Source of the DNA: Adineta ricciae
Lineage: Eukaryota > Rotifera > Eurotatoria > Adinetida > Adinetidae
Assembly: GCA_905250025.1 (NCBI GenBank)
Contig: CAJNOJ010000392.1
Span: 19,242 to 83,241, forward strand
Reading direction: 5' to 3'
DNA length: 64,000 nt
The position numbers and the translations under genes are program-made. Each line of letters starts with the position of its first letter. The stretch's first letter is position 1. Below the pieces are notes generated by a model. The model had not been told where the DNA came from and searched no databases. It saw only the letters and a list, made by a program, of their open reading frames with translations. This document shows, piece by piece, positions 1 through 12,920 of this stretch.

Positions 1-170
1 TTTTCTATTATCTGATTGAATAGGAACTCATGACCTGGATTAAAGATTGATTGCTTTTTTTTCTCTTTTGTTACACTTACAAAGGTGATCTCTATCATTT
101 GAACAATAAATCTTGTTCAATGCCAGTCGACTCGAAAGACGAAAGATAAAATCATCGATTTTCTTTCTAG
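1..170. other. Probable intron of a gene entering from the left
   Basis: This stretch is AT-rich and ends in a polypyrimidine run and AG at 161-170, directly before the open exon at 171. It reads as the 3' part of an intron of a gene whose upstream exons lie outside the window. No coding potential is visible. Confidence 0.45.
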
Positions 171-578
171 GATCGTATGAACAATACTAATGCGACGACG
201 AATGAAGAAGAATTAGATGAAGAACTCGGTGATTTTCAATTACCACTTTCCTTAACACCACGTGCATCAGCATCGGCTGGTCATATCGTAAATACAACGA
301 ATGTGATACAACATCGCCCATCATCTGCATCGGTACAGCACAATGTCGTACTTCATTCCACTATAAGTGAATCATCAACGAATCGCTTCGATTTAAACGT
401 CCCGCTCGATACAGATGATCGAATTTTAGAAAGACGGAAAACGAACAGTCTAACACCTGTACAAGAACAAGGTTCAACAAATGATCTATTAAACGATGAT
501 TCACATACTACAACAATACCAACAAGTCACAGTGATATCATACATAGACCAACAACCGATGACAAACAAACGGTATGA
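171..578 (+). CDS. Last coding exon of an unidentified gene (partial)
   Basis: An acceptor-like site (ttctttctag) ends at 170 and the frame is open from 171 to a TGA at 576-578, giving about 135 residues. The peptide is low-complexity and polar, rich in Ser, Thr, Asn and Asp. It has an acidic start (EEELDEELGDFQLPL) and no cysteine pattern, membrane segment or catalytic motif. It looks like a disordered C-terminal tail of a larger regulatory or membrane protein. The ATG at 177 is in frame but probably not the true start, because the open frame continues up to the splice site. I do not recognise the family. Confidence 0.5.
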   Translation, partial: DRMNNTNATTNEEELDEELGDFQLPLSLTPRASASAGHIVNTTNVIQHRPSSASVQHNVVLHSTISESSTNRFDLNVPLDTDDRILERRKTNSLTPVQEQGSTNDLLNDDSHTTTIPTSHSDIIHRPTTDDKQTV

Positions 579-1033
579 AAGTGAATATGACAATGTTTGC
601 CAATATCCCTGTGTTGCTGTTTGCAATATATTTTTTTCTTCGATTCTCTTCTCGCGTCCTTGAATACATACCGCACATAAATATGCCACATATCTATGCA
701 CTCTAGTCACCTGTCTTGCGCGAATCCCTGTGTGTAAATAAGACATTTGTCGGTCTGTCTCTTTTTCTTTCTCTTGAATTGACAATCATCGTCTTACGGA
801 AAGAAATTTCAACGAAATGCGTTTCTTTCTATTTTATTTTTATGTATTTGTTGTCTTTTAAATTATTATTTTAATTATTATTATTTTCTTCTCTGTTTGT
901 GTATATGTATCTCAAATAATGAGACTGATTTTTCTTTTTCTTTTGTCTTTTTCTTTTAAAAAACAAAATTACAATACAACGAAAATAAGATAAAATGTAC
1001 TAGTTGAGTAATGAAATACAAACACATCAAGAT
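579..1033. other. Intergenic, convergent 3' flanks
   Basis: This is AT-rich sequence between the end of the left-edge gene and the stop codon of the ligase gene, which converge here. It holds poly-T and poly-A runs around 820-990. The open frames within it are short and show no conserved motif. Confidence 0.5.
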
Positions 1034-2981
1034 TTATTCGGTTTTTACACGTTTCGCGCTTTCTTGATTATCGTCAGTAGTCGAGTTGGATCGTTTTGTC
1101 GTTTTGAACATCTCTTCAAGATAAGCCAAACGCTTACTTTGTTCTTTGACTTTGTTCTCCAGATTGATCCATTCTGCTTTCGGACGCGTGATCATATTTT
1201 GATTATCATCGTTATCATCGTCCATATCATCATCGAATGTCAGACCTTTGTTTTTATCTTTGACTAATAAACTATCGATTGTTGTTGGTGAAACAGGCTC
1301 TTCGGCTTCGATCAGTTCGCGAGTATCGAGAGGTTCTTCTTCGTCCGCTTCCTTTGCATTGGTCTTCGGTGGATGAGAATAAGTAGCTAAATGAATTGAA
1401 CTTGTTCGATAGCACTTAGCACCGAATGTACATGGCGGTTTCGTAGTGGATTCCGGTTCTGCCGTTTTTGTAGGCTTAGGAGTGGATGATGGATGCTGAA
1501 ATTGTTTGAGATGGTCAGCATTTGTTCGATAGCATTTTGCTCCGAATTTACACGTCGGTCGGGTGTCACTAGTTTTTGTCGATGATGATGAAGCTGCTTC
1601 TTCATCTTCGTCGTCCGATGTTACGATTTTCTTGCCACTGTTTGCATCACGTGATGGAATAACGGAAAACAAGACGGAGTGTTGTTTCGATAGTTTGGCC
1701 GATGGAATAATCTTTTGCTGAATACTCATCGGCTTTTTTGTTTTAGCTGCTTCAAGTACATCGTTCCAGGCGAGATCGGTACGAACACGCAGAAAAGTGG
1801 GAAATCGTGGATGACCATTGTTGGATAGTTCTTGAAATTTGAATGTAATCACTGAGCCAATTTTTGGTGGTTTTCGCCGTTGATCCATATTGAGTCCACT
1901 GCCCACATCAAATCGTTTTCCATTAGGTAATTCACATTCCAGAGCACCGGTCATACCAATTAAACTTTTGCTCGGTTTATGACCAATGACAAGTGCTTCT
2001 AAAAAAATGAATACTTGCTTAAGACAAAACTTTCTTCATCAAAAAATAACACTTTTTACCTTCATCATAAAATGTTTTCACTTTAAGTAATGTAGTCGAT
2101 CGTTTATGTTCATACAGACTGCCTGGCTTTCGAAGCATGATACCTTCCCCACCAGCTGTATTGATATCGGCCAAGTACTGTTTCAATTGTGCGATACCTT
2201 CACATTTTTTAATACCAACTACTGTCGCATAGCATTTATCATCATCCTGTGGAATATTTGCTTGTAACCATTTGACCCGATCTTCGTATTTCCCTCCATG
2301 AGTTGGAGCATCGAAAATCAAGTATGTTAAGAGTTTGTAATCATCAGGCACGACTTTATTTGCTTGTTTTTTCACGATGCTAACACATTTTTGAAACAAA
2401 CCTCGACCGCACCTGAAAGAACAACTAAAGGTAGAACTCCATGGATGTGCAAAAAAACAGAAATCTACCATATTTCACCATCGAGTGGAACTTTGGGAAG
2501 TGCAGCTTTAAAGAAATCAGGTGTATGAAAAAGATTTCCTTGTCGTGAATAAAAATTCTTGCCATTCCAGTATGCCCTACAAAAGAAAACCTCCACTACT
2601 TGTACTTTTTTTTTCAAATTAATTCCATACCGAACGCCGTCAAGCTTTTCACTCATCCACCATCCCGTTGGATCAACATCTTCAGTCCATGTTTCAGCAA
2701 GGAGAACTTTAGCTGCTTCGCTACACATTATTGCAAAAATACTGTTCAAACGAGTGTTTTTTTGTGACAAAACTAACTCACCTTCAATGTATATATAGTT
2801 ATTTTTTAGAGCAACATCAACACGTTCTTGCAATCTTGTGGTGTAAGTACAAATCACAGAACAGAACAGAACAAAACGTAAAAAATTCCGCCTACGCAAC
2901 ATGAGGAAAGACATGCGCGACGATACCTTGAATCGAGTTCTTTCTATTAATCAACGAAAATTGTACATCGAATGTGCTCAT
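1034..2981 (-). CDS. LigE: ATP-dependent DNA ligase E/K-type with two PBZ zinc fingers
   Basis: Six exons rebuild a 536-residue ORF: 2981-2927, 2826-2782, 2715-2631, 2576-2469, 2412-2060, 1998-1034. The exon 2-3 acceptor could be 3 nt further on. The protein seals DNA nicks through a lysyl-AMP intermediate. Visible motifs are I SEKLDGVR (nucleophile K57), RAYWNGK and FYSRQGN, III YLIFDAP (about 128-134), IV GGEGIMLRKP (about 185) and V LLKVKTF (about 206), followed by an OB domain with GALECELPNGKRFDVGSG. This arrangement matches compact bacterial LigE and kinetoplastid LigK, not animal ligases I, III or IV. Unlike bacterial LigE, it has two PAR-binding PBZ fingers (about residues 365-385 and 405-425, CxFGxxCYR...H...H), an acidic linker, a predicted helical stretch and a terminal basic KRVK motif that suggests nuclear entry. 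A bdelloid ligase E of prokaryotic origin, strongly induced by radiation, is known; this is likely its orthologue. Weakest point: the first two exons. Confidence 0.88.
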
Positions 2982-4073
2982 AGTTCACCGTCAATGTCTG
3001 ACCGACAGCGATCTGCTCATTCATTATTATTTATTAATGAAACAAACTATAATCGAGAACGTACACGGCAATTATCAGGTAAATTATATATCCGATCAAC
3101 AACGGCATAGAATGACCAGCAATATTATGATTGAATTCAGTCTCGTTTGTCTATATACTTAGTAGGCTAGTATTTAATCTCAATTCGATTTCTTTTCTTG
3201 TCTGTATACGAGCAAAAAGAGAGGGAGAGAGAGAGAGAGAGAAAAAAACCAAGAATCATTATTGATGTATTCGTCAAGCGAATTGAATATGGATCTGTTA
3301 CAAGACGAAGGTTCGTTTATGCACTTGCTTTTTTCACGTAGTTCTACAGATCACTAGATAAGCTTTTGTTTGTCTATTTACTTTGAATAAATCGTTCGCT
3401 TTCATTTTCTTTCGAGGAATATTTACTTTTGCGTGATTGTTTGTACAAAAAACGCTTGTCTTTTCAATCAACTTTTCTTCCCTATGGAAGACTTTAAATT
3501 AGACATACAAGCATACATAATCAAATCTCTTGATGTTTGTTAAAGTGATTCAAATCGACAGACTAGTTTTTTTAATAATATACATCAATGTCAATCAATT
3601 CCTGCATCATCATTCACTTCAGTCAACATTTTTCTCTTACTTGGTCTTCAGCTTTATTATAAAAGACAGATAGTTCTTGGAGATGATCGATTCCAGTCTG
3701 AAATATCTGGATGAATTCATCGTTTTGTGTGTACAGAAAGTTAGACATGTCTTATCTATTGACGCTCGACAGAAACAGTGTTATGATTAGTGTGTCATTA
3801 GTATCAAAACATCGTTTGGTTTATTTATTCAAGATAGCAGAAATCTGAGATAGTATTTGCAATCTTAATAGTCCTAAAGATCTGTTAAAGAAGGACAGAA
3901 AAAAAGAGAACCGATGACATCAGCTTTTATGATTACAACATACATAAATCATATTGAATATAGACATACGAAGAAGAAAAAGATGACTAGATGCATACAG
4001 CCGTTATAAAATGTCAAATAAGTAGGTGGTTTCAATTGCGATATGTTGAAATTATCAAACTAATCGAGTTACA
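2982..4073. other. Intergenic, head-to-head spacer with GA microsatellite
   Basis: About 1.1 kb separates the divergent starts of the ligase gene and the phospholipid phosphatase. A GA-rich simple repeat lies at about 3222-3242. Short open frames on the + strand at 2901-3162 overlap ligase exon 1 and have no recognisable domain. The region probably carries both promoters, but I cannot point to a specific element. Confidence 0.5.
3226..3242. repeat. (GA)n microsatellite
   Basis: This is an uninterrupted GA dinucleotide tract next to further purine-rich sequence, in the spacer between the ligase and the phosphatase genes. Confidence 0.85.
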
Positions 4074-6726
4074 ATGAATAACATTAGTTTAACAAACGAC
4101 ATGAAACCTGTTATTTATATGATTTCACCAACGAGTGAATCCTCTGAATGTAAGTAAATGTTAATGACATTCGATATGTGTATACAGACACTAGATTCGA
4201 CTCATTCGATTGTCGGTTCGAGACGAAAAGCATGATTTTCTCCATTCCTGAAACTCCACGTCATTATGGATCTGAATTTTTCCTTTGTTCAGCTACAAAC
4301 AAAAGATATGTTCTCGAACGGTATCCTTCACGAAAACGTGGCACCGCTGAGTATAATCCATTGTACGACACATTTCAACCATTAACGTCACAGTTCAATT
4401 ACCAACGACAGCATCGATCAGGGAATATATATGAAAAACCAAACACAATCTATTATGATAACGATCAACGACAACAAGTATTTTCACGACCCAGAAATAC
4501 TGGTAAGTGCTGAATGATCGATTCTTTTTTTACTTTTTATGTCTTACGTGCATACCTGGTTTCCTCTTATCGGTAAGTATGTATAGAATATAAAATCTAC
4601 CTTACATTGAATATACGTCAGTTACTTGACGTCCACACAATCTGACTCGGTTTCTACAGAAGATAACGAAGTAGGCGTATGACATTTGATAAAAATATCA
4701 TTGTTGTTTATCAAAATAAAAGGAGCTTTTCATAGTGAATATCATTAGTCACTAAAACGAAAAGATTTTAATGTTTCGTTCAGGTTTGTTGCTTCGTTTT
4801 TCGTCATGAATAGTCGCATAAGAGCATGTCATCGTTGCTTAGATATGTTACAAGAGAACAATGTTTGTAGACAAAGAATTTATTTTTCCAGAATAAACGA
4901 TGATGAAAAAAAAAAGAAGTGTAAATGTAATATACTTTAGTAAAACTTTTGTAAAAAAGAAAATTATCACGAGTGTGTTATAAGTAGGCGTTATTTTCCC
5001 AAAACTTTCCCCATTTTTTTCTAGAGAGAATGTTCCGCCAGTTAATTTTCTTTCTTTGTTTTTGTAAAAGTACAGCTCATAATCAAAATTCTTTTCAGCG
5101 TCATCTCCGACGAGTGAAATCGAATTTATCATGGATAAATTGGGTGGGGATAAAAATGTCAATCAAGATTTGGAACGTGGACAGCAACCACAGAAAACCA
5201 AACGACGGACTTTACTGCATAATCTCTTCGATTTTATCGCAATCGCAGCAAGTATGAAGAAAAAATATTTGATTATTTGCTTTTTTACATCTCGCTAATC
5301 TATCTTACAGCCTGTCTTATTTTTGGTCTTATCTATTTGTTAATCAAACCAACACAACGTGGTTTCTATTGTGATGATACATCAATTCAATATCCAAACA
5401 AACCTGACACTATTCCGATGTGGTTGTTAGGCATCTATGGAGGAATAGGTCCGGTTGTTATTGTAAGTACTTGATAATGAAATTGACCTTCGAAGAAAAT
5501 GTTTGTCGAGACGATGGAATGATTGTCTTACATGGTCTTTCAATATCGATCATGATTGTCAATCGGTATTGTATTTCTTGTTTTGTTTTTATAGTTCTTC
5601 ATCGTGGAAATCTGGGTAGTGCGTCCATTTCATTGTGGCCGAGGACCAAGTAGAAAAAGCCTCAAACAGCGACGAGTTGATTATCTTAAAACAATTCTGG
5701 AATCAACCTTTCTGTTTCTTCTCGGTATTGCAATTTGTTTTCTTATCACTGAAGTTGGCAAACGTAAGGGATTCGAGAAGGAAAACCAATCCTATTCACT
5801 GTTGATTCTTCTTGGTAGGCACTATCGGTCGATTGAGACCGTACTATCTGACTATTTGTAACCCTATTTGGACGGATATTCAATGCACAAAGAGCGTCAC
5901 AACAGCCAGCGGTGTTATACAAATTCCTCAGTAAATTTATTTGTTCAAATCGATGTGCTCGCTCATTCATATCTTAGGTATGTCATTGATCATCATTGCA
6001 ATACAACGGCATCTGCTACTCAACTTCAAGAAGCAAAATTATCGTTTCCATCAGGTCATTCAAGTTATTCAACATTTGCTTTTGTTTTTCTCTTTGTAAG
6101 TTTACTTATGATGGTGGAGATCGTTCTCGATTGATTCTTATGTCATGTTCTTAGGTTTATTTTGAAGCGCGTCTGGTTTGTCCAAAAATTCAGTTTTTGA
6201 AACCATTTCTTCAATGTTTATGCATCGCTGTTGCTTTCTTTACATGCCTGTCACGTGTCACTGATTTTAAACATCATCCGACAGATGTTATTGGTGGAGC
6301 AATTATCGGTTTTTGTATTGCAGTTTTTGCTGTAAGTGATTTACAAAAAATCGATGAGAGATGAATAATTAAACTAGCTTTTTGCTTTCTACCATCCAGG
6401 CGGTTCGCGTTGGAACATATTTATGGAGTTTCAGTGTCTACTGTGAAACAGAAGATGAAACAGAAAAGGATCGTTTACCAGATGAAGAACGTATTCCAGT
6501 ACCCGCAGTTAAAACAAAACAAAATGGCTCCCTACGTGTCGATGATCATCTGCAATTAGAATCGATACATCAATCACCAACAATGTCACGTGCTCGTAAT
6601 AGTATTTCAACTCGATCGACCTACGACAACAACTCATCTATGCAACCAAATCAACATCATAGAAGTGGTCCATATCCAATGGGAAGTAATGGGCGACGCA
6701 TTGCACCTGAAAGTGCCAATATGTAA
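4074..6726 (+). CDS. PLPP: Phospholipid phosphatase (PAP2/LPP family)
   Basis: Nine exons give 532 residues: 4074-4149, 4188-4502, 5099-5251, 5311-5462, 5595-5763, 5819-5930, 5978-6095, 6155-6331, 6400-6726. All phases agree. The family dephosphorylates phosphatidate, lysophosphatidate and sphingosine-1-phosphate on the outer leaflet or ER lumen. All three phosphatase motifs are visible: C1 KRTIGRLRP, C2 PSGHSS, and C3 SRVTDFKHHPTDVIGG, which keeps the catalytic His and the charge-relay Asp. Hydrophobic segments are consistent with the usual six helices. The N-terminal ~185 residues (exons 1, 2 and start of 3) are a polar extension not present in typical ~290-residue LPPs, and the C-terminal ~95 residues are Ser/Asn-rich and disordered. 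A shorter isoform might start inside the 596-bp intron before 5099; I see no decisive start there. Confidence 0.9.
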
Positions 6727-7275
6727 ACAATTTCGGATGATAACACTACCTACAATGGTCTGGTCAGATAGAAGAAAAAGAAAGACACATCGTATACTTT
6801 GTTTGTTTTTCATGCTTATTGTCACTCATTTTCTAAGCTTATATTCATGTGCTTCAAACGCGTTTGATCTATTTTTATCAATGTTATACTATGACATATT
6901 CCTTCTTATCTACAAACAATTGCCTTCAAAAAAAACATTTTGGAAACTCAATTGTATTCTTATCATCGACAACTCGCTAAATGAAAAGCAACGCTTGATC
7001 ACGAATCGTAGAAGTGCAGTTCTGCCAGATGGTAAATGGCGCATTGCAAACACATTACTTACATTACTAGTTGAAGAAAACATGATTTTATTTAATGATG
7101 TCACATTTCGCAAAACAGAATTAACAACTGTCTGGTTTCTACTAAAGTTTATATTTTACTGTAAAAAGAATGACTTCACCACGATCAAGCATGAATATAT
7201 GTATATAAGAGGAAAAATTATCACCATATAGTACGAAAGCGAGATAAAAGTGTTTATAAAAGAAAACGGCAATGT
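6727..7275. other. Intergenic, convergent 3' flanks
   Basis: This sequence lies between the stop of the phosphatase (+) and the stop of the GH27 gene (-). A long open frame crosses from 6590 to 7231 on the + strand, but it overlaps the phosphatase in another frame and its product resembles no family I know, so I treat it as chance. Confidence 0.45.
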
Positions 7276-8919
7276 TCAAAGTTTTTGTGATTTAATCACT
7301 GCTTTTTCAACATAGAATGCGTGAACGTCACCAGCTGGATTGATTGTGAAATTGTATCGATCAGTCTTGTGATATTTACCATGAAATTCATCATGGAATG
7401 TTTCGAAAAAATCATATTCGTCAAAACGACCTAAACCAAGATCAGTTAGTAGGATACTCATGTGAATCGGTGTGCCGTATGGTTGAGGGAAAAGTGCGAC
7501 AAACTAGAAAGCAAATCCAATTATTCATATGTACATGATACTAGAATAATATCTTACAGCTGTACGATCATCTTGTAATGATTTACTCCAAACTTGAACA
7601 TCACCATCTAACTGAAGAACATAAGGAGATACAGTCTGCATGACAACGTTTGTACATTGAATAGAATAATTACTTTAAGAATACGTCGTCCCATGGCTCC
7701 AAGTGGATCTTGATTGATAGCAATTAGATTTTTATTTAGAATAATTTCACGCGCCCAATCACTGATGGTTCTCAAATCAACTGAGAGAATCAAGGGTGCA
7801 GCCATGATTGACCAAAGTGCCATTTGTGCTCGTGATTGACCGGGGCTCAAGCCATAGTTACCCACGACTATCTACGAAGAACAACAGCCTTTTCTTCATG
7901 CCAATCATCATACATTGTTCTTACCATATCAGGATCGTTCCAATGACCAGGACCGTGGAATGGTGATAAACGATCTTGATTATCACCAAACCAATTGATG
8001 ATCGAATAAACGCTATCCCATGAATCATCAATATCGCCCCAATTACGCCATAAATTACACGTTTGAGATATTGCCGAATAGTTCGGCTTTATTTTTGAGT
8101 ATTCTTGATAAGCTGGCCATGAACATGAATATGCAATTGGTCGTCCGGTGGCATTCAAAGCATTTTCCATGGATGGATAACCAGTGTCAAAATCTTTAAT
8201 ATCAGCGTTACATCCATCAAGTTTTAAATAATCAACGTTCCACGACGCAAACGCTAAAATATTCAAAAGGCATGTAGGAACGAAAATATTCGGTTAGTTC
8301 AGATACTTTTAGCATCTTGTTCTAAGTGTCCCAAGACACCTGGAAAACCAGCGCATGTCTGTGTACCATAATCTTCATAAATACCGAATTTCAATCCCAA
8401 TGAATGTACATAATCAGAGAGAGCACGAATACCATTGGGAAAACGATCAAAATCTGGTTGCAATGAACCATCCTATTATGGATAAAACCAAACAAATATA
8501 TATAATTTTTAGGATGTCGATATTATAACTTACAGCTGCTCGCGTTTGATTCAGCCAACAATCATCAATAATTATGTATTCATATCCGGCCGCTAAGTAT
8601 CCACCACTGACAAGTAATTCAGCTTGTGTTCGAATTAATTTCTCGCTAAAGGCAAGCTAAGTATCATTTTGGAAATGTTTATGAACGTACCTAATGCATG
8701 AATCCGGATTTTGATGACAATCAGTAACACAACGAAATCGTTGCCATGTTAACCAACCCTATACACGATCAGAAATGTGTATTCGAAAACGTTGTATGTG
8801 TGATTTACCATTGGTGGCTGTCGTAGAAGTCCATTCTCAAGAGAACTGACTTGATGAAAGCATGAATCACAAAGTATGAACACTATCAAACAGTTGATGG
8901 CATGTTGCGACCACTTCAT
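7276..8919 (-). CDS. GH27 glycosidase (alpha-galactosidase / alpha-N-acetylgalactosaminidase)
   Basis: Eight exons give 429 residues with all phases consistent: 8919-8809, 8758-8691, 8645-8534, 8472-8307, 8253-7925, 7871-7674, 7635-7558, 7503-7276. An N-terminal hydrophobic signal peptide (about residues 1-25) points to the lysosome or secretion. The GH27 signature is clear: PPMGWLTWQRFRC, IIIDDCWL, KFGIYEDYGTQTCAGFPG, nucleophile Asp in DYLKLDGCN, and acid/base Asp in RNWGDIDDSWDS. A beta-sandwich C-terminal domain follows the barrel. The enzyme removes terminal alpha-galactose or alpha-GalNAc from glycolipids and glycoproteins. I cannot separate the two specificities by eye. The length is normal for the family. 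The intron at 7636-7673 is only 38 bp, the shortest one I needed. Confidence 0.93.
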
Positions 8920-10173
8920 TTTTGAAAATCTTGAAAAAAGACTAAATCCTATATCCTAGACAAGCAATAAAAAATTGACAACGTCAATCAGAACAATAGG
9001 AATTATACATCAATGATCGATCAGACGAAAGATGGTAAATTTGTATGTTCATCCTTTTAACGTTCGCTTTATTTCGATAGTGATCGAACAGATAGGTTCG
9101 ATCCGAGGGTTTAGCTCATGGCAATACAAGAAACAATTCGTGTAAATACTTTAAGTTCAAACAAACAAAAGAGCAAATTTCTTTCATCGAGGCATTTATT
9201 ATTCGTAAACATGATCAGTCGACTTTCATATGCCATGGGGTGCTATAGAATCTACCACTTCCGTCTATGATTTCAACAAAACGCTACTTCTTTGTTCTCG
9301 TTCGTCGAGCGGATCTTCCGGTTATTAGGATTAACAAAAAGTCATCACGATACTTCTAACATGCAATAAGATAAACTTAACCATGACGGAACACTGGAGC
9401 CTATCATAGAGAATTTCTTCTACTTAATTTCGTTATTCTCGCAGATCATGACATCGCGACTTACCACCGATCGGCCAACGCGAATGAATTAGAGAAAGAA
9501 AGGATGGGTTGTTTTTAATATACAATAAACTTGGAAAATAAATAAAAATTATTGATTGACAAGACTACGACTTCGTTGCTTTTCACCAATAGTGATGGTT
9601 TGAAATGCATCGTCGCTCGTTCGAAAGATGTCTCTCACGTAATAATTATACAACTGATTTCTTTTGTCTTGACTCTATAAGCAACTCGATTCAATCAACA
9701 ATTGATTGTAACAAGTACTATCAATAGAAAATTTGTCAATATACTGAATAGTCGTACACATTTACGGTTGATGAACAACATATCTCTGTGTATATAATTA
9801 TCAAGTTTTGTTTTGCTTCATTATGATATTTCATTCTATGCATTTGAACGGAGACAGATTTTGCTTCTCTTTCCGATTAGTTTAAATACAAACCAACTAA
9901 GTTGAAAATGACGTCTTTTTTAGCAACAGACGAATAGCGATGATCTTTTGTAATTTCACAAACTCTAAATTTAGATATGCACGCATCTGAGTGAGGTCAT
10001 TTAAAAGTAGCAGATGATGAATAATGTATTTTGTTGGCTGTATTTTTTTTAATAGTTTCGTTCATTATTTTTGCTGCAGACTTTTCTTTATAATGTATAT
10101 GTGCTGAAAAAAAAGAGAAAAAGAAACGAATGGCAGCAAAATGGATATGAAGAAAAGAAGAGAGGATGTTGAG

Positions 10174-10194
10174 GAGAAGAAGAAGAAGAAGAAG
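10174..10194. repeat. (GAA)n tract
   Basis: Near-perfect GAA repeats lie inside a longer purine-rich run downstream of GSK3. Confidence 0.75.
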
Positions 10195-10680
10195 ACAAAG
10201 TGGAGAAGAAAAAACGAGCTGAATAAATGTGCATGTATGTATTAACATCAGAGTGAAGCTGTTGTTGTTGTTTTCCAAGATAGTAAATGAACACTTACAC
10301 GCGCACACATAAAGAACAGCAACACCAACGTGAGAAAAAATAGAAAGAAAGAAATACGCACGCACACAGAAGGAAAGTTCCAGGTTTGAAGAGATAAGGA
10401 TAGAAAAGAGAGAAATAGAAGAGAATAGTGTACAAAAGCATGTTGAAAAACGAAGAAAAAAAAAGGAAAAGAAAAAAAGATGCGGCGGTGAAGATGCATA
10501 CTAAAGCTGAGTGATGATTATTCGCATCACGTACTAAATAGTTGTTGTTGTTTCGTTTGGTTATTATTAAAATTAGAGCAGCATTTGGATTTGATCGTAT
10601 TGGATCTTGTTGTTGATGCTTTTTCTTGTCAATTGAAATGAAGATTTAAAAGAAGCCACTGATACATAGACGCAGAGATA

Positions 10681-10704
10681 CACACACACACACACACACA
10701 CACA
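10681..10704. repeat. (CA)12 microsatellite
   Basis: This is an uninterrupted CA dinucleotide tract about 75 bp beyond the GSK3 stop codon, probably within its 3' UTR. Confidence 0.9.
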
Positions 10705-10738
10705 AACGTATATACGACGATGATAATGAATAAAAGAA

Positions 10739-10754
10739 AGAGAGAGAGAGAGAG
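10739..10754. repeat. (AG)8 microsatellite
   Basis: This short uninterrupted AG tract lies between the CA repeat and the GSK3 stop codon. Confidence 0.85.
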
Positions 10755-10776
10755 TACGGGAGACCGAATCGAACGT

Positions 10777-12694
<1,918 letters not shown>

Positions 12695-12920
12695 ATTTGT
12701 TAGTTAAAGTCTTCGATATTCTCTTGGAACAAATTGATATTGATCAAATAAATAAATAAATATATATATAGACCTATATATATATATTCAGAGAAAGATT
12801 CGTTTTTCTCTCATATTTGATATCTCGATGATAAAAGAGATAAATATTTCAAATCTAGAATAAAGAGATAACATTAAGAAGCATATACAAAATAGATCTG
12901 AGAGAAATTGGTTGGAAATG

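Larger units (their letters stand above)
8920..10776. other. Long intergenic stretch with simple repeats
   Basis: About 1.9 kb lies between the start of the GH27 gene and the 3' end of GSK3. The left half is plain AT-rich DNA without open frames of note. From about 10090 to 10760 the + strand is strongly purine-rich, with GAA, GA and CA repeats, so a GSK3 3' UTR read from the - strand would be pyrimidine-rich. The frames translated from this tract are Phe/Ser/Leu runs and are not genes. Confidence 0.55.

Noticed and set aside
2901-3162. Plus-strand open frames opposite ligase exon 1
   Set aside because: They have no family motif and overlap the better supported minus-strand exon; they are most likely chance.
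6590-7231. 213-residue plus-strand frame
   Set aside because: It overlaps the last phosphatase exon in another frame, has biased composition from AT-rich DNA, and shows no recognisable domain.
9094-9103. B-box-like GGTTCGATCC suggesting a tRNA
   Set aside because: The flanking bases do not form a T-arm stem, and no A-box or acceptor stem is visible at the right distance.
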